Shown: positions 26,061-34,510 of the stretch, piece after piece | Position numbering within the stretch: position 1 is the stretch's first letter | Layout of the letters: every line of letters starts with the position of its first letter | Assembly: GCA_002435955.1 (NCBI GenBank) | Contig: DIWZ01000006.1 | Span: forward strand, 136,027-200,026 | From: Pelobacter sp. UBA6093 | GTDB taxonomy: Bacteria > Desulfobacterota > Desulfuromonadia > Desulfuromonadales > Syntrophotaleaceae | Length of the DNA: 64,000 nucleotides | Direction of reading: 5' to 3' | Notes under the pieces: generated by a model | What the model saw: the letters and a program-made list of their open reading frames with translations, nothing else | The model's database searches: none | Told to the model about the DNA's origin: nothing | Program-made: the position numbers and the translations under genes

Positions 26061-27191
26061 TCATACCGGCTCGTACGGTTCGAATAGTTTTTTGAATTCA
26101 TCCAGAGCATAACGGTCCGTCATGCCCGCCACAAGATCGCAAATGGTGCGCTCCTTTCCAAAAACCTCAAACTTCCTGTGATATTCCACCGGGAGCAATG
26201 AGGGGGCCTTCAGGTAGCTTTCAAAGATCATGGAGAGGATGCGCTCTACTTTGATACGCATCCTCTCTACTTTATGATGCCTGTACAGACGCTCCCTCAG
26301 AAAGTTTTTCAGAATTCGGTTCTCTTCTTGTATCCCAGCACTGAAGGAAACAACCCGGGCTGTCTGCCGACGCACATCCTCCATGGTATTTATTCTGCGA
26401 TCTGCAATGTTTCCAAGTGTCGTTGACACCACATCCGCAATGAGTCTTCCAATCAGGGTACTGATCGTTTGGTGAACATGCCTCGATTGATCCAGGCCAG
26501 GGAACTTCTGTCCAATATCTGCGAATGTTGTTTTCCATAGTGGGACTGATTGCAATTCAGACAGGGTAATATAGCCGGCTTTCAAACCATCATCGATATC
26601 ATGATTGTTGTAGGCAATTTCATCCGCCAAATCGATTATCTGCGCTTCCAGGGTAGGAGGAACCTCGGGAAAATATTCTTGGGCCTCAGCGCAGGCACAA
26701 CTGGAATGGGGTGAATGCTTGATGATCCCTTCGCGCGTTTCCCACGTGAGGTTTAACCCACTGAAGTCAGGATAACGCTCCTCCAGCAATTCGACAATGC
26801 GGAGAGATTGCCGGTTATGCTCAAACCCTCCATGCCCTGCCATGAGTCGATTGAGAACTTCTTCTCCGGTATGGCCAAAAGGGGTATGACCGAGATCGTG
26901 AGCCAGGGACAGGGCTTCGACCAGATCTTCATTGAGGAGTAAACAGCGTGCTATGCCGCGGGCGATTTGCGAAACTTCCAGTGAATGAGTGAGCCGCGTA
27001 CGATAATAATCGCCCTCGTGGTTTACAAACACCTGGGTCTTGTATTCAAGTCGCCTGAATGCCGCGCAATGTATGATACGGTCACGATCTCTGGCAAAAC
27101 CAGTGCGTTCATCCCTGAAAACCTCGTGATGGCGACGCCCGCGACTTTGATTGCTGCGAACTGCGTAAGGGGCAAGGTCAGGTCGTTCCAT
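26061..27191 (-). CDS. dgt: dGTP triphosphohydrolase-like HD protein
   Basis: Deoxynucleoside triphosphate triphosphohydrolase family (dGTPase type 2), 376 aa. HD-domain metal ligands are visible in YRTRLTHSLEVSQIARGIAR, SLAHDLGHTPFGHTGEEVL and LADEIAYNNHDIDDG. The ATG at 27191 (MERPDLAPYAVRSNQ) follows GGAGG; 14 further upstream codons in frame lack support. Substrate preference (dGTP or several dNTPs) cannot be fixed by eye. Confidence 0.92.
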   Translation of the reverse strand: MERPDLAPYAVRSNQSRGRRHHEVFRDERTGFARDRDRIIHCAAFRRLEYKTQVFVNHEGDYYRTRLTHSLEVSQIARGIARCLLLNEDLVEALSLAHDLGHTPFGHTGEEVLNRLMAGHGGFEHNRQSLRIVELLEERYPDFSGLNLTWETREGIIKHSPHSSCACAEAQEYFPEVPPTLEAQIIDLADEIAYNNHDIDDGLKAGYITLSELQSVPLWKTTFADIGQKFPGLDQSRHVHQTISTLIGRLIADVVSTTLGNIADRRINTMEDVRRQTARVVSFSAGIQEENRILKNFLRERLYRHHKVERMRIKVERILSMIFESYLKAPSLLPVEYHRKFEVFGKERTICDLVAGMTDRYALDEFKKLFEPYEPV

Positions 27192-27362
27192 TCCGATCCT
27201 CCGTTTACAGGGCCAGCTATGCCTGGAAAGCAAAGCCCTTCAGATGATAGACAATAACATACTGTAATTCTATACTAAGTCTTCTTGACCCATTTGGTGC
27301 GCTATGTTAACTTCTGCGCGTCTTCAACCTACCATTTAAAGCTATTAACAGGGAGCCCTTGC

Positions 27363-27941
27363 TTGCGCATTATAAGCGGATCGGCTAAAGGAAGAAAACT
27401 CAGGCAATTCAAGGGACAGCATATCCGACCTACGGCAGACAGGGTGCGGGAGGCTATATTCAGCAGCCTGACAAGTCGCCTCGGTTCTTTTGACGACCTG
27501 ACCATTCTGGATCTTTTTGCCGGCACAGGCGCTTTGAGCCTTGAGGCCCTGAGTAGGGGGGCGTCACTCGCTATACTTGTCGACCGAAGTGCCCAGTCAG
27601 CCGAAATCATTGCAGAAAATATTCAGACATGCGGAATGAAAGACCGTGCCGTGATGCTCAAGGTGCCTGTCAGTAATTTTGTCGACAAGCCGTCATCCCA
27701 CGGTCCTTTCGACCTCATCTTTCTGGATCCACCCTACAACCAGAACTTCATCGTTCCAACGTTGAATGAGATCGTCAAAAACGGCCTGCTTTCCAGGCAA
27801 GGTATTCTTTGCATTGAATCAGCACGCGAAGACCCAATCCCCAACGACCTGGCAGGACTTGAGTTGTTAAGTCGTCGAGAATACGGTTCGACCGCTGTTT
27901 CTTTCTATTCTCTTTCCAACCCAAGGGAAGATCACCCATGA
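27363..27941 (+). CDS. rsmD: 16S rRNA (guanine966-N2)-methyltransferase RsmD
   Basis: Methylates G966 of 16S rRNA. It starts at TTG 27363 (MRIISGSAKGRKL, the family's usual N-terminus) with GGGAG upstream, giving 192 aa; an earlier in-frame ATG at 27285 adds unconserved residues. SAM motif I is ILDLFAGTGALSLEALSRGA, the catalytic motif is IFLDPPYN. The stop overlaps the coaD start by four bases, a pairing very common in bacteria. Confidence 0.94.
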   Translation: MRIISGSAKGRKLRQFKGQHIRPTADRVREAIFSSLTSRLGSFDDLTILDLFAGTGALSLEALSRGASLAILVDRSAQSAEIIAENIQTCGMKDRAVMLKVPVSNFVDKPSSHGPFDLIFLDPPYNQNFIVPTLNEIVKNGLLSRQGILCIESAREDPIPNDLAGLELLSRREYGSTAVSFYSLSNPREDHP

Positions 27942-28438
27942 AAAAACGAATCGCAGTTTATCCCGGATCTTTTGACCCGATTACCAACGGCCACCTGGAT
28001 ATCATCCAGAGAGGCCTTGAAATATTTGACGAACTCATCGTGGCAGTAGCTCACAATGTTTCCAAAAAAAGCCTCTTTTCCATTGACGAACGACGTGATT
28101 TGATTCAGGAAACCGTCAAAGACTTTCCTCAGGTGAGGGTTGATACCTTCAGAGGGTTATTGGTTGACTACGTTGCGCGTCAGAATGCCCGCGTTGTCCT
28201 GAGGGGGTTGCGGGCGGTGTCGGATTTTGAAAATGAATTCCAATTGGCGCAAATGAATCACAGCATGAACAAGCAACTCGAGACACTGTTCATGATGACT
28301 TCTGTATCCTATGGCTATCTGAGTTCTTCTATTGTCAAGGAAGTGGCAGCATGGGGGGGCAACATCGACGACCTGGTTCCACCATGTGTTACTGCTGCCT
28401 TAAAAGCCAAGTTCCCTTACCCGGAAAAAGCCGACTGA
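27938..28438 (+). CDS. coaD: Phosphopantetheine adenylyltransferase
   Basis: Penultimate step of coenzyme A synthesis: 4'-phosphopantetheine plus ATP to dephospho-CoA. The 166-aa protein begins MKKRIAVYPGSFDPITNGHL with the T/HxGH nucleotidyl-transferase motif. RGLRAVSDFENEFQLAQMN and the C-terminal SYGYLSSSIVKEVA loop are typical. Translationally coupled to rsmD (ATGA). Confidence 0.97.
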   Translation: MKKRIAVYPGSFDPITNGHLDIIQRGLEIFDELIVAVAHNVSKKSLFSIDERRDLIQETVKDFPQVRVDTFRGLLVDYVARQNARVVLRGLRAVSDFENEFQLAQMNHSMNKQLETLFMMTSVSYGYLSSSIVKEVAAWGGNIDDLVPPCVTAALKAKFPYPEKAD

Positions 28439-28509
28439 AGGTTCTATCGGCTTCGCCATGACTCGACGGGGCCGATAATAGCTCGGTCTGCAACTGCCCA
28501 ACAAGCCTG

Positions 28510-29229
28510 TTACTCCTGCCAGTTTTCGAATTTATTAACAAATCGCTCCAGGGCGTCGACCACCAGCTGTTCGATTTGGGCGCCCTTCCCGGCCGTTGCC
28601 TTGGTTGGGTCTCCCCACACACCGCCAGGCCAGAATTTCTGTTTGTTCCGCACCAGCATTCCCATAGGAAAGTTCGGGAATTCCCTTTTTGCACTACCTT
28701 TGACAAGGTGAGGATGGGAGTTGAGCATTCGGGATGTCTCGATTTCCCCGGCATGGGAATCGCCAGGGGTTTCCACCAGTCCCCTGCCCTCCTCGGCAGC
28801 CAGTTGATATTCGGTCAACACGGCGATTTTCACATCGGGAAATCGCTCCAGCAACTCCTCCCCCGCATCGATAAGGGCCGCATTATGGGTGCCCCCGGCA
28901 TGTCCGGTAAGCAAGATAAAATTCCTGAGACCATGACGATACAATGAAGATACGATATCGCAGGCCAGAGCTTTAAGGGTGGCCGTGGTGATGGTCACTG
29001 TGCCCGGATGCCGGGAGGTGGAACGGCAGACGCCATAAGAAACAGCAGGTGCAACGAATATTGGCCTGCGCTCCGCGAGACGGCGACCGACAGCCACCGC
29101 CTGCAGTGTATCGGTGGACAGGGGGAGATGGGGACCATGTTCCTCCGTCGCTCCGAATGGAATGAAAACCGTTCGGGTTTTTTCCAGACCGGCAACAAAT
29201 TCGGGCATGGTCATGTCTTCAATAATCAT
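28510..29229 (-). CDS. Creatininase-family amidohydrolase
   Basis: The 239-aa protein has the creatininase-fold metal motifs FGATEEHGPHLPLSTD, TGHAGGTHNAAL and DSHAGEIETSRML. Family members include creatininase, the mycofactocin peptidase MftE and the deformylase ArfB, so the substrate is open. It is the last gene in a run yacG-queD-queE-this gene, 38 bp after queE, which could hint at a pterin or deazapurine-related amide substrate. That link is context only. Confidence 0.85.
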   Translation of the reverse strand: MIIEDMTMPEFVAGLEKTRTVFIPFGATEEHGPHLPLSTDTLQAVAVGRRLAERRPIFVAPAVSYGVCRSTSRHPGTVTITTATLKALACDIVSSLYRHGLRNFILLTGHAGGTHNAALIDAGEELLERFPDVKIAVLTEYQLAAEEGRGLVETPGDSHAGEIETSRMLNSHPHLVKGSAKREFPNFPMGMLVRNKQKFWPGGVWGDPTKATAGKGAQIEQLVVDALERFVNKFENWQE

Positions 29230-29267
29230 GTCAACTCTCCAAATGGATCCGACTGGAATACTCCTGT

Positions 29268-30029
29268 TTACAAGAGGCCCAAAAACACATGCGTCTGGGG
29301 AATGATTCTTATGTTTCCATGCACTTTGGAAAGGGAGGTCTGCAGTTCTAACAGGTGATCATTGGACATGCCTACCTTGCTCCCCCGCGTTACCGGCTGC
29401 AGGTAGATCGTGGCGTCCGGGGCCACCTGATGCACCAGTCGCCCCAAATGAAGCATTTCGTCAGCCGGGGTCTCCTCGCCAATAACAGCTTTAACCCATA
29501 CGCGGGTTCGGGAGGCTAACTCAAGAAAAGCTCGGTGCAGTTTCCATGGCGTAGCAACCCCTGTCATGGAAGATAGTTTGATATCCATGGATACCCACTC
29601 GAGATGCGGTAGCAAGGGTGCCAGGGATTCCGGGCAGGTTCCATTGGTTTCCAGGTGCAAAGGCAGGATTTCCCGCAGTACCGGTAGCCATTCCCGCAAC
29701 ACTCCGTCCTGAAGCAGAGGTTCGCCACCGGTCAAACTTATGGAATGATGCATACCGGGGGACCGGTCCACCCAGTCGGCCATTATTCCAGCAAGAACTT
29801 CCAATGCGACAGGATTGGGCACGTTACGAAACTGGCCGGACCCCGGAGCATCTTCAATACGGCAATTATCCTGCGGGGAAAAGTCGGTATCGCAGTAAGC
29901 GCAATCGAGGTTGCATCCTGCCATTCTCACGAAAATCTGACGGCAACCGACCAGCCCTCCCTCCCCTTGGATGGAAGAGAATACTTCCAGAAGCTGAGCC
30001 TCACTCGAGGGAATAGCTTGCACAGGCAT
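29268..30029 (-). CDS. queE: 7-carboxy-7-deazaguanine synthase
   Basis: Radical-SAM enzyme converting 6-carboxy-tetrahydropterin to 7-carboxy-7-deazaguanine in queuosine synthesis. The 253-aa protein has FSSIQGEGGLVGCRQIFVRM and the cluster motif CNLDCAYCDT (CX3CX2C), plus SLTGGEPLL. The ATG at 30029 lies inside the end of queD (29-bp overlap) with GGAG upstream, indicating coupling. It is a full-length enzyme. Confidence 0.94.
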   Translation of the reverse strand: MPVQAIPSSEAQLLEVFSSIQGEGGLVGCRQIFVRMAGCNLDCAYCDTDFSPQDNCRIEDAPGSGQFRNVPNPVALEVLAGIMADWVDRSPGMHHSISLTGGEPLLQDGVLREWLPVLREILPLHLETNGTCPESLAPLLPHLEWVSMDIKLSSMTGVATPWKLHRAFLELASRTRVWVKAVIGEETPADEMLHLGRLVHQVAPDATIYLQPVTRGSKVGMSNDHLLELQTSLSKVHGNIRIIPQTHVFLGLL

Positions 30030-30369
30030 GGTCGGACTCCCAAATACGAACGCTTTCCACCGTTACGGATTGCGGAAAAACATCCGCCAGTTCTTCAAAA
30101 ACAAAACGAGCGATGTTTTCCGACGACGGGCTGATCCCTTTAAAAAAAGGAAGGTCGTTCAGATATTTATGATCAAGCCGATCGAGGATGCGATTGGTTT
30201 CCTTTTTAAGGATTTTAAAATCGATCCCCAACCCGGACTTGTCCAGATCACGGGTCGCTACTGTTACCTCGACTTTCCAGTTGTGACCATGCAGATTTTC
30301 GCAATCCCCCTGATAATTCATCAGATTATGGGCAGCAGCGAAGTGCGTAAAAATCATCAGACGATACAT
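30001..30369 (-). CDS. queD: 6-carboxy-5,6,7,8-tetrahydropterin synthase
   Basis: Converts 7,8-dihydroneopterin triphosphate to 6-carboxy-tetrahydropterin, the step before QueE. The 122-aa PTPS-fold protein shows zinc ligands in FTHFAAAHNL and ENLHGHNWKVEV and the C-terminal catalytic Glu region RIWESDHACASY. It overlaps queE at its 3' end and lies 6 bp after yacG. Confidence 0.94.
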   Translation of the reverse strand: MYRLMIFTHFAAAHNLMNYQGDCENLHGHNWKVEVTVATRDLDKSGLGIDFKILKKETNRILDRLDHKYLNDLPFFKGISPSSENIARFVFEELADVFPQSVTVESVRIWESDHACASYSLE

Positions 30370-30375
30370 TAACTT

Positions 30376-30597
30376 TCAGCTCCAATCAGTTGTTTTTTCG
30401 CTAATTTTGGATGTGTCGGACTCGTCTTGCGAGTGGTTGTTCTCCACCGGGACGCGGTATTCTTCATCAGCCCAGGCACCAAGATCGATCTGACGACATC
30501 GAAGTGAGCAAAAAGGCCTGTCAGCATTCCCCTCCCAGCGGGTTGCCACCCCACAGCGCGGGCACTTGACTAGTAATTCCTTTTTAGTATTTGCCAT
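30376..30597 (-). CDS. yacG: DNA gyrase inhibitor YacG (zinc protein)
   Basis: A 73-aa zinc-binding protein: VKCPRCGVATRW and RPFCSLRCRQIDLGAWADEEYRV give the YacG pattern CPxCG ... FCSxRCxxIDLGxW. Homologues bind and inhibit gyrase. It is the first gene of a tight cluster with queD and queE; I know no functional link between gyrase inhibition and queuosine synthesis. Confidence 0.9.
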   Translation of the reverse strand: MANTKKELLVKCPRCGVATRWEGNADRPFCSLRCRQIDLGAWADEEYRVPVENNHSQDESDTSKISEKTTDWS

Positions 30598-30672
30598 ATG
30601 TTGAAGCCTCGATAAGGTTCTGGGATTGCTTTCAATTAAAGTAGCATATTGCGTAACCCGGACACAATGTCC

Positions 30673-30700
30673 AGGAGTCTGTTGGACTATCCGGGCCGAA
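30673..30700 (+). repeat. REP-like repeat, copy 3 (left half only)
   Basis: AGGAGTCTGTTGGACTATCC followed by GGGCCGAA matches the left arm and inner GGGC segment of the repeat family. The right arm is not found; the sequence continues into the terminator of tRNA-Gly. Confidence 0.65.
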
Positions 30701-30747
30701 GCGATGCAGAGTCAATGCACAGAGATACCACAAAATCCCATAAAATC

Positions 30748-30779
30748 AAAAAAGGGGGCAGGCGATTAGCCTGACCCCT
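30748..30779 (-). terminator. Terminator of tRNA-Gly
   Basis: On the minus strand GGGGTCAGGC and GCCTGCCCCC pair around a 5-nt loop and are followed by TTTTTT, starting about 10 nt after the tRNA CCA end. Confidence 0.88.
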
Positions 30780-30788
30780 TGAATTTTT

Positions 30789-30863
<75 letters not shown>

Positions 30864-30891
30864 TCTGTGGGCCCGAATTATAGGAGCGCCC

Positions 30892-32226
30892 CTAGGTATT
30901 GTCAATCGATTTCTTATACTGTACCTGTAAAAACTCTCGCGCCTGCTTAACGGAATGAACTCTCCCCGCAATTTCTTCATAACGAAGGGTATGCAAGGCT
31001 TCACCTACAAGAGGGCCTGGTTCGATTCCGAGACATTGACACAGCCAGTTACCATCGACAAGATCTGTTATCGGATCTGCTGAAGCATATTCCTCAGCAA
31101 GCGTCAACGCTCGCAATCCCAGCTGTCGACTATGGCCGGAGATACTGGAGGCCAGATACAGCAAACAGCCGACAGGATCCGGCCCAAGGCCTGAAACCCA
31201 CCAGTAACGGCCACGAAATCCGCAGGCAAGATTTTGGAGTTCAAGCAGCTTCGAAGCGGCAGGAAGGTCCACATACCCTGTCAATGCCTTTGTGCTCGCA
31301 CGAGCCAGTTTCATGCGAGCAATCACTCTTTGAACATCGCACATCGGTCGGTCCTGCAAGACCATGGCGAGATTGAGTAATGCCTGCCTGGGAAAACCCT
31401 CTTCAAACTCCTCCTGCATGGCATTAAAGAAAAAATCAGCATGTTCAGCAGTTGCGATACCCAGGACATTATGGCCAAACCTTGCAAGGCGCTTCAGGAG
31501 ACCCGAGGGCTCCTCTGCGACGACCCACGCCCCGAATACAGGTTCCGCGGTACCGGTGACCAGCATCCCGCGCAAAGGAATTGCCGGCATGGCCTCGTTA
31601 AAGAGAAGCCCCAGCTCTTTTCGCACCCTTTCTCCGGCAACCTCGGTCAGCAAAGGAGCCGCCGCCCGCATTGCCTTAAGGGTTGTATCACCGAGCGTCA
31701 GATGCAAGGTTTTGCAGTGCCGCAGGCCTTTTAAAATACGCAAAGGGTCGCTTCGTAAAACATTGGCGGAGCAGATCGTCAATTGCCCCGACTTCAGATC
31801 TTCAAGCCCGCATAACGGATCATAAACGTCCGCAGGGCATATTTGGTCATGGAGGCGCACCGCGATGGCATTTACCCTGAAATCGCGCATAGACAGGTCG
31901 GCAACAATGTCTGTGGACCGAAAAGGGCTGAAATCGCAGCATAATTCGCCATTACCAGCAGGGATAACAACACGGCTTTGGCGTCGCGGTGCGTCAAGAA
32001 AAAACCAGTGTCCAGACAAGTGGCGAGCAAGATCCCGGGCGAGGAAAGTGGGATCAAAAGGCGTGATGAAATCGAAGTCGTTGCAGGGCCTGCCAAGAAA
32101 CATGTCCCTGATCGCCCCTCCGACAAGAAAGCATTGCTGCTGTGCTAAAAGCAGGCGTGAAAGTTCCCGAAGTAAAGAAATCTGATTCAGCTCGTGGCAC
32201 ACTTGCGGGAGAGAGCGTATCTTCAT
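30892..32226 (-). CDS. tRNA nucleotidyltransferase / poly(A) polymerase family protein
   Basis: Class II nucleotidyltransferase, 444 aa. The catalytic head has CFLVGGAIRDMFLGRPCNDF (GG and the DxD), followed by VNAIAVRL and the PLRILKGLRH segment that binds the tRNA elbow. No HD domain is visible. Deltaproteobacteria may have separate CC-adding and A-adding enzymes, so the activity (CCA, CC, A or poly(A)) is undecided. All three tRNA genes in this window already encode CCA, so a repair role is likely. It converges on nothing; tRNA-Gly lies downstream on the same strand. Confidence 0.88.
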   Translation of the reverse strand: MKIRSLPQVCHELNQISLLRELSRLLLAQQQCFLVGGAIRDMFLGRPCNDFDFITPFDPTFLARDLARHLSGHWFFLDAPRRQSRVVIPAGNGELCCDFSPFRSTDIVADLSMRDFRVNAIAVRLHDQICPADVYDPLCGLEDLKSGQLTICSANVLRSDPLRILKGLRHCKTLHLTLGDTTLKAMRAAAPLLTEVAGERVRKELGLLFNEAMPAIPLRGMLVTGTAEPVFGAWVVAEEPSGLLKRLARFGHNVLGIATAEHADFFFNAMQEEFEEGFPRQALLNLAMVLQDRPMCDVQRVIARMKLARASTKALTGYVDLPAASKLLELQNLACGFRGRYWWVSGLGPDPVGCLLYLASSISGHSRQLGLRALTLAEEYASADPITDLVDGNWLCQCLGIEPGPLVGEALHTLRYEEIAGRVHSVKQAREFLQVQYKKSIDNT

Positions 32227-32249
32227 CCGTATTCCTGCCTGGAAACAGC

Positions 32250-32274
32250 AAGGCCCGCTTTTCGCGGGCCTTTT
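32250..32274 (-). terminator. Terminator of the aminotransferase gene
   Basis: AAGGCCCGC and GCGGGCCTT form a 9-bp stem around a 5-nt loop, 14 bp past the aminotransferase stop. The T-run is weak on the minus strand and better on the plus strand, so it may be imperfect. Confidence 0.65.
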
Positions 32275-32287
32275 GAAGGTTTCAGAC

Positions 32288-33592
32288 TCAGGATAGATCC
32301 CCTGCTGCCTGGTAAATCAAGGCAAACAATTCGGGTAAATCTTCCTGTTCGATACAACTGAAAGCTATACGCAAATCAGTACTGTTTATCGCTATGGTAC
32401 CTATCCCGTATTTATCCAGCAAGTGAAGCCTCAATGTTTCGGCATCGACCGTCTTGAGCTTAAGGCACATAAAATAGCCGGAATTGAACGGATAAAACGA
32501 CCATGCATCATCGAACTTCCCGCTTTCAAGGACTTCTCTGGTTTTGACAGCGCGGCCCTTCATGATCTCGAACTTCTGTTGCTTCTGGGCCTGATAATCC
32601 GAGGATTTCAATCCTTCAATGATAAAAGTTTGAGAAGGATGTGGACAGTTCGAAATTGTGCCACGAATAACACCCATCGTTTTTGATTCCAGAACCTTCA
32701 AAACGTGAGAATTTTCGGATGCCGCGCAGCCACCAAAAGTGATAAATCCGGTCCGGAAACCCCAGGCAAAATCCTCCTTGGTTGCACCGTCAATCTTGAC
32801 GGCAAGAATCCGCGGATGCAGGTCGACCAGGCGGCCAAAAAGGGACTCTTTAAGACAGTCTTGATAAAACAGTCCAAAATAAGCATCGTCAGTAACCACA
32901 ACGATGTTGCAACCGCTTTCGGCTTCCTGGCGTAATACTTCGACGATGGCATCCCCTTCGGCCACGCTCGGAGTATAACCGCTTGGGTTGTTGGGAAAGT
33001 TGAGCACAACTACGGCCTTGCCATGTTCTTTTGCTACAGCATGCAAAACCTGACGAAAAGCCTCAATATTATACTCACCGCTTTCTGTGAACGTCGTATG
33101 CTTGCATATCTCGCCATCACGCCGAACGCCGAAAGTCAGGTTGTAATTGCCCCACATCATGTCAGCCATAACGACCTGATCGCCTTTATCAACGAACAGA
33201 TCGGCGACAATGGAAAGCCCGTGCGTCAGGGCGTTCGTTACAATCGGATCCCCGAAAAACTTCCCGACAAGACCCGGGTTGTCCCTGAGCATTTTTTCCC
33301 GCCACAGCTTGCGAAGCTCGGGCTTGCCTGCGGGAGGTGCATAGCTATACAAATCCGAAGGATTGAAGGCTGCTAACTTTTCATGGATGCAGGGCAAGTA
33401 CATGGGTTCGCCCTTTTCGGTGGCGATACCGATCGTGGCATTAAATTTGTAAGCCTTGGTTTTAGCCTCGGCGGACTGGGATAAAATCCCCCTGGGAAAA
33501 TAGAGATTTTTTCCAAGCCGTGAGAGCAAATCTAAGGCAGCAGGACTTTCCTCTTCCAGCTGCTTGTTCAAGGCAATCGCCAACGGATTCAC
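32288..33592 (-). CDS. PLP-dependent class I/II aminotransferase
   Basis: Fold-type I aminotransferase of 434 aa. PLP-binding features visible are the NFPNNPSGYTPS loop, VVTDDAYFGLFY (the Asp contacting PLP) and the lysine region KIDGATKEDFAWGFRTGFIT. The C-terminal RIAFSCIEQEDL holds the substrate carboxylate Arg. It starts at GTG (33592) after GGAGG. An isolated gene; substrate not deducible, aspartate/aromatic-type activity being most common in this family. Confidence 0.88.
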   Translation of the reverse strand: MNPLAIALNKQLEEESPAALDLLSRLGKNLYFPRGILSQSAEAKTKAYKFNATIGIATEKGEPMYLPCIHEKLAAFNPSDLYSYAPPAGKPELRKLWREKMLRDNPGLVGKFFGDPIVTNALTHGLSIVADLFVDKGDQVVMADMMWGNYNLTFGVRRDGEICKHTTFTESGEYNIEAFRQVLHAVAKEHGKAVVVLNFPNNPSGYTPSVAEGDAIVEVLRQEAESGCNIVVVTDDAYFGLFYQDCLKESLFGRLVDLHPRILAVKIDGATKEDFAWGFRTGFITFGGCAASENSHVLKVLESKTMGVIRGTISNCPHPSQTFIIEGLKSSDYQAQKQQKFEIMKGRAVKTREVLESGKFDDAWSFYPFNSGYFMCLKLKTVDAETLRLHLLDKYGIGTIAINSTDLRIAFSCIEQEDLPELFALIYQAAGDLS

Positions 33593-34115
33593 GGTGTTTC
33601 CTCCCCCAATTTTAGTTTTTGGCTAATCTGTCGATACCGGCGGTGCGCATTAGAACAAGAATATCCCTTTTTTTCAACGGAAATGTTTTCTCTTTGAAAA
33701 GCTTTTTTTGCTAGAGTTTTTCACTGTTGCGCCACTGCAGATCCGGGGGACTTTCAAGTCGCAGAAAAGTCATGCAATGCCTGCACTTTCCTCTGGATTT
33801 CCACCTGATTATGCGGACGGGATACAAAGATATTACCATGCCTGTACTGAAAATGTACTTACCGCGGAAAGTACCTCTGGCTGGTTTTAAAATATCAGGC
33901 CATCCCAGGTCTACTCGAGAATGCCATCAAGAATCGCCCAACAACGACCTCTGATCGCAAGATTCATCGCGGGTTGTCTAATCCTGGCGGTGAAATGTGA
34001 GAAGCTCGGATTCTGTAGCGAGGGGGGGCTTCGACAACCCGCACAGCGGGTTTTGAAAGCAAACCAGGGGAGTCAAGCAATTGGCAGGTTAAAGCAAACC
34101 GTTCAACTTTAAATG

Positions 34116-34143
34116 GGTGATTTCTCCCGAAGGAGAAATCACC
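34116..34143 (-). other. Stable hairpin with C(UUCG)G loop
   Basis: On the minus strand GGTGATTTCTCC-TTCG-GGAGAAATCACC forms a perfect 12-bp stem closed by a C(UUCG)G tetraloop. No T-run follows. It lies about 70 bp beyond the tRNA-Gln terminator and might belong to an unrecognised RNA or be a processing signal. Confidence 0.6.
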
Positions 34144-34215
34144 AAAACGGCTGGAATAAATAAAGGCATATTCGCCTGGCATCATTGTCCATCCTTTACA
34201 CGAGGCACAATGCAT

Positions 34216-34245
34216 AAAAAAAAGGTGAAGCTTTCGCTTCACCTT
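34216..34245 (-). terminator. Terminator of tRNA-Gln
   Basis: On the minus strand AAGGTGAAG and CTTCACCTT pair around a short loop and are followed by a T-run (34216-34223), 60 bp beyond the tRNA 3' end. Confidence 0.88.
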
Positions 34246-34305
34246 GTGGCCGCCCCTCGGGACAACCCAAACTTTATGGAGACACGCTGAACAACGTGTT
34301 TTATT

Positions 34306-34379
34306 TGGCTGGGAGACAAGGATTCGAACCTTGGTTGACGGAGTCAGAGTCCGTAGTCCTGCCGCTAGACGATCTCCCA
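34306..34379 (-). tRNA. tRNA-Gln (anticodon CTG)
   Basis: Cloverleaf on the minus strand: acceptor TGGGAGA/TCTCCCA, D-arm with CTAGCGGCAGG, anticodon arm ACGGA-CTCTGAC-TCCGT giving CTG, and T-arm CAAGG-TTCGAAT-CCTTG. The U1-A72 start and discriminator G are typical of tRNA-Gln. CCA is encoded. Confidence 0.97.
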
Positions 34380-34462
34380 AAAGCGAGGCAATTTTTAACA
34401 AAGCTGACCGTCAGTGTCAAGAAGAAAAAATATTTATTTCAAAAAGTCTCTTCCTGCCCCTC

Positions 34463-34489
34463 CATGCATGGCGCAACACGCCATGCATG
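34463..34489. repeat. Inverted repeat between pepN and tRNA-Gln
   Basis: CATGCATGGCG (34463-34473) and its exact complement (34479-34489) flank a 5-nt loop just past the pepN stop. A T-run would follow only on the plus-strand complement side, so it is not a clear pepN terminator; it may slow exonucleases. Confidence 0.5.
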
Positions 34490-34510
34490 TAAAAAACCAC
34501 CCAAAGGTGT

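Larger units (their letters stand above)
33593..34305. other. Intergenic region between the aminotransferase and tRNA-Gln
   Basis: About 710 bp without a gene I can support. It contains a perfect 12-bp stem with a UUCG loop on the minus strand (34116-34143) and the terminator of tRNA-Gln (34216-34245). The rest has only short frames lacking ribosome sites. No repeat of the window's palindromic families is seen. Confidence 0.6.

Noticed and set aside
33964..34401. A 145-codon minus-strand frame through tRNA-Gln
   Set aside because: It runs through an intact tRNA gene and its terminator; no family-like sequence.
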